DNA from: Nitrosomonadales bacterium
Lineage (GTDB): Bacteria > Pseudomonadota > Gammaproteobacteria > Burkholderiales > Gallionellaceae
Length of the DNA: 28,609 nucleotides
Reading direction: 5' to 3'
Assembly (NCBI GenBank): GCA_016721605.1
Contig: JADKHS010000027.1
Coordinates: 1-28,609 of the forward strand
Positions 1 through 7,080 of the stretch are shown here, piece by piece. The position numbers were made by a program, and so were the translations under genes. The notes under the pieces were generated by a model. The model had not been told where the DNA came from. It saw only the letters and a program-made list of their open reading frames with translations, and did no database searches. Numbering within the stretch: the stretch's first letter is position 1; every line of letters starts with the position of its first letter.

Positions 1-30
1 GCGCCGCCGCCAATTATAATCAAAAATCAC

Positions 31-942
31 GGGGTCAGTTCTAACATTCCAACATCTCATGTTAGACTCCGCACATGGCTAGACCTCTCAGACTGGAATT
101 TTCGGGTGCCCTTTATCACGTCACCTCGCGCGGGGATCGTCGGGAAGATATTTTCCTGAGCGACGATGATCGCGGTGATTGGCTAGAGGTATTAGGCATT
201 GTTTGCGCTCGGTTTAACTGGGTGGTTCATGCTTTTTGCCAGATGACCAATCACTATCACCTGCTAGTGGAGACGGTGGACGGTAATCTATCCGGTGGGA
301 TGCGGCAATTGAACGGCCTGTATACCCAGCGCTTCAACCGTCGCCATGGCTTGGTTGGGCATCTTTTTCAGGGACGCTACAAGGCGATCCTGGTACAAAA
401 GGAAGCCTATTTGCTGGAGTTGACGCGTTATGTGGTGCTAAACCCACTGCGCGCAAACATGGTGGAATCACTTGAGGACTGGCGCTGGAGCAGTTACCCT
501 TTTATCACGGGGCAGGAGGCATCCCCTCCGTGGCTGGATACGGACTGGTTGCTTGGTCAGTTTGGTTCACAGCGGAGCAAAGCGCTCAGGGGCTATCGCC
601 AGTTCGTGATGGCGGGCAGGGGTTTACCTAGTCCCATTCTGGATACTCGCCATCAATTGTTGCTGGGTGACAATGCTTTCGTAGAACGCCACTGGCAGTC
701 AAAAAATCCTGAAGAGCTACGGGAAGTTTCAAGGCTATCGAAGATCGGTCGCCTTGTCGCTGGATGAGTACCGGATGCGCCACCCGGATAGAGATCAGGC
801 GATAGCTCAGGCTTACCTATCCGGTGCTTATACGATGGCAGAGATCGGGGACCATTTCGGGGTACACTACATGACGGTAAGTCGCGCAGTGCGGAAGTTT
901 GAAGAAGACCGAAAAAAATGTTGTAATGTTTGAACTGACCCC
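31..942 (+). mobile_element. RAYT-type transposase unit with terminal inverted repeats
   Basis: A 25-bp sequence at 31-55 (starts GGGGTCAGTTC, ends CAACAT) reappears as its reverse complement at 918-942, with 23 of 25 bases matching. The pair encloses one transposase gene, and the right copy overlaps that gene's last codons and stop. Matching ends around a single Y1-transposase gene suggest a mobile unit or a transposase domesticated with its own recognition repeats. No flanking target duplication could be judged because the left end lies close to the window edge. Confidence 0.7.
75..933 (+). CDS. REP-associated tyrosine transposase (Y1_Tnp), frameshifted
   Basis: Y1/HUH transposase of the RAYT group, which nicks and joins single-stranded DNA at palindromic repeats. 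The N-terminus MARPLRLEF, the HUH motif in MTNHYHLLVE (about residue 60) and the segment HLFQGRYKA...YVVLNPLRA with the candidate catalytic Tyr are all present. The first frame stops at 767. The family's C-terminal helix-turn-helix continues in the next frame: RRSVALSLDEY, then YTMAEIGDHFGVHYMTVSR, to a TGA at 931-933. The shift lies at about 735-745. Corrected length is about 285 residues. There is no clear ribosome binding site. The downstream inverted repeat overlaps the stop. Whether the frameshift is real or a sequencing error is open; other genes here show the same pattern. Confidence 0.85.
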
Positions 943-968
943 CGTCCTTCCCGTCAATTGACGCTTCC

Positions 969-1256
969 CTAGTCTAGAAGGGATGGAAGGTCACGACCGC
1001 CGTAGACGATGCGTTCAATGCGAACCACTTCACTAACGATGTGGAAGAGGATCGCATAGCGGCCAACTGTCACCATGCGGGCCTGGTCACCAATATCGGG
1101 CCGGAGTTGGTAGAGCAGTGGGTTGGCCGCAAGACTTTGCACCTTCACCTGTATCTCTTGGATGAAGGTAACAGCACGGGTGGGGTTGTCCTCGGCGATG
1201 CTGGCCGCGATGGCATCCAAGTCATCCTCAACGAACCGCGAGAACACTAGCTTCAT
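969..1256 (-). CDS. RelE/ParE family toxin
   Basis: A 95-residue protein with the layout of the ParE/RelE toxin superfamily: an N-terminal strand MKLVFSRFVEDDLDAIA, a helical hairpin with FIQEIQVKVQSLAANP, and C-terminal strands with MVTVGRYAILFHIV and VVRIERIVYGGRD. ParE members act on gyrase and RelE members on ribosome-bound mRNA; the sequence alone does not say which applies, but the short C-terminal half and the ParD-like partner favour ParE. It is the second gene of a minus-strand pair. Its ATG (1256-1254) overlaps the TGA of the corrected antitoxin frame (1255-1253) as ATGA, which is typical translational coupling. The toxin reads intact, unlike its antitoxin. Confidence 0.85.
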   Translation of the reverse strand: MKLVFSRFVEDDLDAIAASIAEDNPTRAVTFIQEIQVKVQSLAANPLLYQLRPDIGDQARMVTVGRYAILFHIVSEVVRIERIVYGGRDLPSLLD

Positions 1257-1546
1257 CGAGCGCCTGAGGGGCCAGACTTTGCATCGGCGATGGCGCGGTA
1301 CTTGCGCTCAAGACGCTCTAGGACTTATCGGCTGGAACACCGAGATTTGTTATTAGGGGCTTCCAGCCACAAAGACCGCAGCTCAGCCACGTCCTGTTGT
1401 CGCAGGCTTCGCTTATGCGTCCAGTCTCGGAGTGCATCGCGCACAACTTCACTAGTCGAGGCGTAGTCGCCGTGTTCGACGGCAGCCTTGACGATGGCAG
1501 CCATATCCGACGGCATGGTGATAGTGACGCGCTCGATGTTGGACAT
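1253..1546 (-). CDS. ParD-like (CC2985 type) antitoxin, two compensating indels
   Basis: Ribbon-helix-helix antitoxin that should bind its own promoter and neutralise the ParE-like toxin. The N-terminal part is standard: MSNIERVTITMPSDMAA, then YASTSEVVRDALRDW. As written the frame stops at 1325 after a 73-residue product with an atypical tail. The expected toxin-binding tail is present: GVPAD is read in the neighbouring frame, then VLERLERKYRAIADA back in the original frame, ending at TGA 1255-1253. The simplest explanation is one extra base in the G4 run at 1356-1359 and one missing base at about 1326-1328, giving a 97-residue antitoxin that overlaps the toxin start. A good Shine-Dalgarno (AAAGGGG) precedes the ATG. 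If the indels were real, the cell would carry the toxin with a truncated antitoxin. Confidence 0.75.
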
Positions 1547-1566
1547 GACAAACCCCTTTCGCTAAT

Positions 1567-1585
1567 AGTATGACTTAATCATACT
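1567..1585. promoter_or_regulatory. Palindromic site upstream of parDE (likely autoregulatory operator)
   Basis: AGTATGA and TCATACT form perfect 7-bp arms around a 5-bp centre, 21-39 bp upstream of the antitoxin ATG at 1546. Ribbon-helix-helix antitoxins usually bind such short palindromes over their own promoter. That this is the operator is inferred from position and symmetry. Confidence 0.5.
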
Positions 1586-1679
1586 TTATCACATCGTGTG
1601 CCGAATGGGAAGGTTCCTTATTACAGATAGGTTGATGTTCATTGTCAATATTGGGGCAGACTTTAAATTGCTGAGACCT

Positions 1680-3757
1680 TTACTCTGCCGCAAGATAACA
1701 ATGCACGCGGTGCGTGGCGGTAATTATGGTCTCACCCGGATAAACTTCGCGACATTTCGCCATGGCTTGTGCGCAACGTGTGTGAAAGTGGCAGCCCTGC
1801 GGTGGATTAGAGGGAGAAGGCGTTTCCCCAGGCAGACGAATAGTTTTCATGCCCTGCCCATCTATTCTCGGCACTGCAGACAGCAAAGCCTGAGTATAAG
1901 GATGTTTAGGGGCGTGCAATACTTCCTTCACCGTTCCGCGCTCGACAATACGTCCCAAATACATCACATATACCTCGTGCGCGAGATATTCCACCACCGC
2001 TAGATTGTGCGAAATAAACAGGTAGCTTAATCCTAATTGCTGCTGCAATGATTTTAGCAAGTTTAAAATTTGCGCCTGCACCGAAACATCCAGCGCGCTG
2101 GTCGGTTCGTCGCAAATCAGCAAATTCGGATTAACCGCCAGCACCCGGGCGATAGCGATACGCTGCCGCTGCCCACCGGAAAACTCATGCGGATATCGCC
2201 ACTTGGAGGCTTTCTCCAGCCCAACCTGTTCCAGCAATTCATCTATGCGGCGTTGCCGCTCATCGCTATTTTTAGCGATAGACAGCGCATCCATGCCCTC
2301 TTGTAAAATTTCCGCTATGCGCATTTTTGGGTTTAAAGATGCATAGGGATCCTGAAATATCATTTGCATCCCGGCGCGATGTTTGCGCAATTGCCTCGCA
2401 GTAATGCCAATAAGTTCATGACCCGCAAACGCACGCTGCCTGCGGTAGGTGTAATGAGTTGCAGCAGCGCCTTGCCTACCGTGGTTTTACCGCAACCGGA
2501 TTCCCCTACCAGCGCCAGCGTACGCCCCGCTGGAATATTCATTGACACCCCATCTACCGCTTTAACGTGGCCTACCGTGCGCTGCAATATGCCTTTGCGG
2601 ATGGGAAAGTGGACTTGCAGACTTTCCACTTGCAAAAGTGAAGTGTCCCTCCCATCGTCCCCAGTCCCTTCCCCACTTGCGGTAGATGGGCCGGGGGAGA
2701 GGGGTGTTCTTAAGTTTAATTTCTCATTCCCCATCTGCGATGTGTACAGATGGCATCTTACCCCCTGGCCGTTTTCCAACTGCGTCCACTCCGGCACTTG
2801 CTCGTGGCACAGCGCCCACGCTTTATCGCAGCGCGGAGCGAATCTACAAGCGGCAAGTGGCGCACCCAATGGGGGTACATTGCCCGGAATGGCCGCTAAT
2901 GGTTGTCCACTGCGTCCCGCATCCGGCAATGCAGCAAATAATTTTTGCGTATAGGGATGAGCGGGTCGCGCGAACAATTGTTCACGCGGTGCCTGCTCAA
3001 TAATTTGTCCGGCATACATCACCCCGACCTGATGCGCCATTTGAGCGACTACGCCCAGATCATGGGTTATCAGCAACAACGCCATACCGGTTTTCTGCTG
3101 TGTATCGCGCAACAGTTTAAGCACCTGTGCTTGTATGGTCACGTCGAGAGCGGTAGTGGGTTCGTCTGCGATCAACAACTTGGGTTGTCCGGCCATTGCC
3201 ATTGCAATCATCACGCGTTGTTTCATGCCACCGGAAAGCTGAAATGGATATTCAGACGCACGACGAGACGCATCGGAAATACCCACTTGTTCAAGCAATT
3301 CAACACAACGCGGGCGAACTTCTTTGCCACGCAGTTGCTGATGCAATGCCAATACCTCGGCAATCTGATCGCCAACCGTAATCACTGGGTTCAAACTCAA
3401 CCCCGGTTCCTGAAAAATCATTGCCATCTGACCACCACGCACCTTGCGCATGGCATATTCTGGCAGCGCCAAAATATCTTCTTCACCAAGTTTAATATCA
3501 CCGCTGGCGACGCGTATTCCATCCGGCAGCAAACGCATTAGTGATAATGCCGTCATAGATTTGCCGCAGCCGGATTCGCCAAGCAGCGCAAAGGTCTCGC
3601 CCTGTTTAATGCTGAACGAAATATCGTCCACAATGCGCGCGCCATTGTTCAGGCGCGTCACCAAGCCATCTACATTGAGTATAAATTCCCCTCGTCCAAT
3701 TTCTGGGGGAACGCTGAGAAGAGGGGAAAGCCGGTTAAGAGAGGAATCAGATTTCAT
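1680..3757 (-). CDS. yejF: YejF-like double ATPase of a peptide/microcin C ABC importer, frameshifted
   Basis: Cytoplasmic ATP-hydrolysing subunit with two ABC domains in one chain. Domain 1 (about residues 28-340) has Walker A GESGCGKS, signature LSGGMKQRV and Walker B LLIADEP. Domain 2 has Walker A GESGCGKT, signature FSGGQRQRIAIARV and Walker B LLICDEP, and ends with the oligopeptide-type tail that includes CHFHTRC. The frame breaks inside domain 2: SVR continues as FAGHELIGITARQLRKHRAG in the next frame, explained by one missing base in the A3 run at 2427-2429. Corrected length is about 692 residues, longer than E. coli YejF (529), partly from a repeat-like linker at about 2640-2735. It follows yejE by 8 bp with a Shine-Dalgarno (AGGTGG) overlapping the yejE stop. 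It is the last gene of the yej operon. Confidence 0.88.
2640..2735 (-). repeat. Repeat-like insert in the linker between the two YejF ATPase domains
   Basis: On the coding strand this stretch is rich in CCCCTCTCCC / GGGGAAGGG runs and translates to a low-complexity linker containing LRTPLSPGPSTASGEGTG, just before domain 2 starts at LLQVESLQVHF. Such peptides are commonly seen when intergenic C/G-rich repeats are read through. It keeps the reading frame and falls in a linker where it would be tolerated. The boundaries are approximate, and its repeat nature is inferred from composition. Confidence 0.4.
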
Positions 3758-3765
3758 GCGGCCAC

Positions 3766-5199
3766 CTACGTCCGATTCAAGCGCGGATCAAACGCATCAC
3801 GTACCGCATCAGCAAACAGATTGGCGGCCAACACCAGCACCAGCATAAATCCGAACGCAGCAGCCAGCGTCCACCACACCATCGGCTCGCGCCCCATCTC
3901 CATGCGCGCAGAGTTTATTAACGTACCAAAGCTCATCGTACTAGGATCAACCCCCACGCCGACATAAGATAGTACCGCTTCGGCCAGTACCAAGCTGCTG
4001 AAATCCATCACCACCGCAATCAGTACGATGTGCATCACATTCGGCACGATATGGCGAGTAAGGATGCGCGAAGATGAAACGCCAAATGCCTGTGCTGCCT
4101 GGATGTATTCCAGCTCTCGCAACTTGAGTGTCTCGCCACGTAGCAGGCGACATAGCCCGGTCCAACTGGTCACACCAAGAATCAGGCACAAAAACAATAA
4201 GCGTAAATCTGCGCGTGCAGCAGAAGTTTCAAACCAATCGGGATGCATCTCAATATAAACCTGCATCATTAACACTGCGGCCGCAATCAATAACACGCTG
4301 GGGATAGAGCTTAATACGGTATAAATATATTGGATTACATCATCCACCCAACCACGCAAGTATCCTGCCGCTATACCCAGCAGCAATGCAAACGGCAACA
4401 TCACCAGCGTGGTGACAGTGCCGATCACAAGCCCGGTGCGTATACTTTTCAGTGCGAGATACAGTACATCCTGCCCCACTTTATCAGTACCCAGCACGTG
4501 GTAAACCGCGGCCAGATTGACAGTCGCGCCAAGCAGCATGGCTATTACCAAAGCCGTTATCAACAATGCTCTGCAAGGCTTGTTTTTCATCGCTCCCGTA
4601 AAGGTAGATATCCCATTATCTGTACTGATTTTTCCTCCTGTCGATGACGATACTGTCCTGAATTTGACGAAAAAATGGAATAACATATTACTGACCGCAA
4701 TCAATAACACGCCGATTAGCAACCCCTCTAAAGCACCGATCCCTGTGCGTTTCAGCACATCGCCCAGAAGTTCGCGCTGTGGATCAACCAGATGGGCGCC
4801 ACCGTAGCGTAAACGTGGATAATCCCGAATGATCTTGCCCTCCGACGTTTCCATACTTTCCTTGGCATACAGATACGCTGCCAGTGGTGCAGAATAGGTT
4901 TTCTCGCTACGACTTTTTATACCTTTGGCAAGTGCATCGAAGACACTCAACACCTCGGCCGAATACACTGTCTGGCCATTGCTCTTCTCCGGCAGCGCCG
5001 CGCGGTAGTGCATGGTGTCAAGTAACCCCACCAGCACGAATAACGACAACAGCAACAGCGACACCATGCCCACACTGCCCTCAGCCACGCGTTGCCAAGG
5101 TAGAACAAGATGAGGGCGTTTTCGTATCCACAATGCCGCAGCAAGAACTGTTGCGAGCAGCAGGTAGATCATCGCATCTGTCCAAAGAATAATGGGCAT
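3766..5199 (-). CDS. yejE: YejE-like permease of the peptide ABC importer
   Basis: Inner-membrane permease of the oligopeptide type. The C-terminal half carries the BPD_transp_1 fold: HVLGTDKVGQDVLYLAL, the helices around VLSSIPSVLLIAAA, the EAA loop YIQAAQAFGVSSSRILTRHI, and the family ending VRDAFDPRLN. The N-terminal half is unusual: two early membrane segments (IYLLLATVLAAALW and MVSLLLLSLFVLVGL), a periplasmic stretch of roughly 100 residues, then another segment. This makes about 477 residues against about 341 in E. coli. I chose ATG 5199 (MPIILWTDAM) over the longer frame from 5280 because GGGGTAAG lies just upstream. It sits between yejB and yejF on the same strand and should form the heterodimeric channel with YejB. 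The gene reads intact. Confidence 0.88.
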   Translation of the reverse strand: MPIILWTDAMIYLLLATVLAAALWIRKRPHLVLPWQRVAEGSVGMVSLLLLSLFVLVGLLDTMHYRAALPEKSNGQTVYSAEVLSVFDALAKGIKSRSEKTYSAPLAAYLYAKESMETSEGKIIRDYPRLRYGGAHLVDPQRELLGDVLKRTGIGALEGLLIGVLLIAVSNMLFHFFVKFRTVSSSTGGKISTDNGISTFTGAMKNKPCRALLITALVIAMLLGATVNLAAVYHVLGTDKVGQDVLYLALKSIRTGLVIGTVTTLVMLPFALLLGIAAGYLRGWVDDVIQYIYTVLSSIPSVLLIAAAVLMMQVYIEMHPDWFETSAARADLRLLFLCLILGVTSWTGLCRLLRGETLKLRELEYIQAAQAFGVSSSRILTRHIVPNVMHIVLIAVVMDFSSLVLAEAVLSYVGVGVDPSTMSFGTLINSARMEMGREPMVWWTLAAAFGFMLVLVLAANLFADAVRDAFDPRLNRT

Positions 5200-5346
5200 A
5201 TTACTTACCCCGACATTGAGTACTGAAAATCGCTCGTTCTGAGCATAGAATGGAATTGAAACATGGGCAGCTTGCTTCACACATTAAGCTCGATCTGAGC
5301 ATATCGAGTGACTCATTGCGGACGGGAAATATGTCTATCAAGGCAC

Positions 5347-6323
5347 TCATTGCAACCTCACTCGCGGGTCAACGATGGTATATGAGATATCTGTCAAAAC
5401 TAAACCGGCGATATACAACATCGAACCAAGAAATACCATGGCACGTACTACACTAAAATCCTGCGCATTAATTGCGTCTATTGTGTAGCTACCCAGACCG
5501 GGGATACCGAAGAATGATTCGGTCAACAAACTACCCATGAACAGCAGCGGAATGACTACCACCACACCGGTTAAAATCGGGATCATTGCATTCTTCAGCA
5601 CGTGACGGAATAACACGCGTAATTCCGACAAGCCCTTGGCGCGGGCGGTCCGCACGTAGTCTTTACCAATTTCTTCCAAAAAATCGTTCGATACCAACGG
5701 CTACTGGCGCCGACACTACCCATTACGCCAATCAATACAGGCAGCAGCACAAACTTGATACTGTCCAACCCGCCCGCATAGCCCGAGATTGGCACCCAGT
5801 GCCACAATTTACTCGCCACGAACTGACCGCCAATGATGTAAAACAGACCGGAGATGGACATCAGCAAAACACATAGTGACACCCCCAGCATATCCAACGC
5901 GGTCGCCCTGAACAATGTCATCAACAGCGCAAAAGTAATGTAGATGAGCAGTCCAATAAGAAAAGTAGGTAACGCAATGGCGAGACTAGGCATCATGCGG
6001 GTCTGGATTTCACGCGCAACATTACGCCCGTCGTTGGATGAACCAAAATCAAATGCAAACATTCTGGCCGACTTCTGGAAAAAAATCGTATCGCTGATTT
6101 TGCTTACGCCCTCTGCTTGGGCATTAAATAGTAGCGGTTTGTCATACCCATGCTGCTGCTTCCATTTTTCGATCGCTTCAGGCGTAACGCGCTTCATACC
6201 CAATTGCATCCGCGCCATATCGTCCGCTGTATTCACCACAAAAAAAAGAGAAAAGGTGAGCAGGTTCACACCGACCAAAATCGGGATAGCATACAAAATG
6301 CGGCGAATAAGATAAGCGATCAT
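5347..6323 (-). CDS. yejB: YejB-like permease of the peptide ABC importer, frameshifted
   Basis: The other permease half of the importer. It starts MIAYLIRRILYAIPILVGV, typical of DppB/OppB/YejB proteins, has the family's large periplasmic segment after helix 1 (residues about 30-115, with QQHGYDKPL), and then further membrane helices. The first frame loses homology after SSRWYRTIF. The expected LEEIGKDYVRTARAKG and the rest, ending DISYTIVDPRVRLQ, continue in the next frame to 5347. One missing base in the A6 run at 5678-5683 restores the full protein of about 325 residues, close to the family length. It lies upstream of yejE with a gap of about 150 bp. The clean continuation across a homopolymer makes a sequencing error more likely than decay. 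Confidence 0.87.
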
Positions 6324-6366
6324 TGAGAGAGCTGTAGGTTACACTTACCCACCATAATGAATGGGG

Positions 6367-6395
6367 GGCGATACATAAACGTATTTATGTTCGCC
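6367..6395. repeat. Stem-loop between the small-protein gene and yejB
   Basis: GGCGA-T-ACATAAA and TTTATGT-TCGCC pair over 12 bp with a single bulged T (6372) and a CGTA loop. It lies about 45 bp upstream of the yejB start, inside the presumed operon. No T tract follows on the minus strand, so an mRNA stability or processing hairpin is more likely than a terminator. Confidence 0.5.
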
Positions 6396-6408
6396 AGAGA
6401 AATCTTTC

Positions 6409-6480
6409 AAGTACTTTTTTAAGTACTTATTTTCAGTACTTTTTTTCAGCACTTCTTTTAAGTACTTCTTTTAAGTACAG
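6409..6480. repeat. 13-bp tandem repeat array (AAGTACTTCTTTT type)
   Basis: Five and a half imperfect copies of a 13-bp unit follow each other: 6409-6420 (12 bp), 6421-6433, 6434-6446, 6447-6459, 6460-6472 and a partial copy to 6480. Each copy contains AGTACTT or a one-base variant; AAGTACTT is itself palindromic. The array lies in the 268-bp gap between the small-protein gene and yejB. The rest of that gap holds only the stem-loop at 6367-6395 and nothing coding. Confidence 0.8.
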
Positions 6481-6591
6481 GCTACCGCCTTGATCATCTG
6501 CCTTTGCTCCAATCAACTTGGTTGACCAGCCTGTTTATTGGGCAGCGCTGGCTCAGCATCGTCCAGCCCGGCTTCTGTTTTTCTTTATTTT

Positions 6592-6906
6592 TTAAATCGC
6601 TTTAGCTGGAACGTCATGCTCCAACAACAATTTTTGTCTTGCTACATCACGTGGGATACATACCATTTCCGAACCAATTTTCTGTTCAATCCCCTTAACT
6701 TTGGCACAGACCATTATAGGTCCTGTAGGCGTTGCTTTCGGGCCGCGGCACCAGCCATCAGAAGGCGTAGTTTTAAAATCTATCCATACTCCTTCAGCCG
6801 CTTTGCATTCCTCAGGATCGGTAGGATAAGCGTGACTAATCACGGGCATGATAGCCAAAATTGCGATCGATACGACCCTAAATATTGTTTTTCCAAAATG
6901 ACTCAA
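6592..6906 (-). CDS. Small secreted four-cysteine protein of unknown function
   Basis: A 104-residue protein that I do not recognise. Residues 1-26 form a signal peptide (MSHFGK, a hydrophobic core VVSIAILAIMPVI, cleavage likely after SHA). The mature part has four Cys (34, 53, 67 and 83), suggesting two disulphides in the periplasm, and ends in a charged helix (RDVARQKLLLEHD). The start is TTG, backed by a good Shine-Dalgarno (AAAGGA, about 6 nt upstream), and no ATG is available nearby. It sits between yejA and yejB on the same strand, so it may be co-transcribed with the importer. A role as an accessory periplasmic factor is only a guess from position. Confidence 0.65.
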   Translation of the reverse strand: MSHFGKTIFRVVSIAILAIMPVISHAYPTDPEECKAAEGVWIDFKTTPSDGWCRGPKATPTGPIMVCAKVKGIEQKIGSEMVCIPRDVARQKLLLEHDVPAKAI

Positions 6907-7080
6907 AATGATTCCTTTCTTTAAAAATTACGGCAAAAAAGGTGTTGCCGCACACCTGCATGTTACTCTCGAACACTTAAAATTTTATCAGGCATTCTTA
7001 CAAAATCACCTTACACTTTAACACTTAATCCGAAATTATCTTTCCCAAACCGAAGTTTTTTGTCCCGGCAAAAAATATAA

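Noticed and set aside
1596..2003. Open frame of 135 codons on the plus strand
   Set aside because: It is mostly antisense to the well-supported yejF domain 2 and has no domain or ribosome site of its own.
2945..3541. Open frame of 198 codons on the plus strand
   Set aside because: It is antisense to the first YejF ATPase domain; the His/Gln-rich composition is typical of a shadow frame.
6409..6480. Iteron-type replication origin
   Set aside because: There are 13-bp tandem repeats in AT-rich DNA, but no replication initiator gene, DnaA box or partition gene nearby, and the array lies inside an operon.
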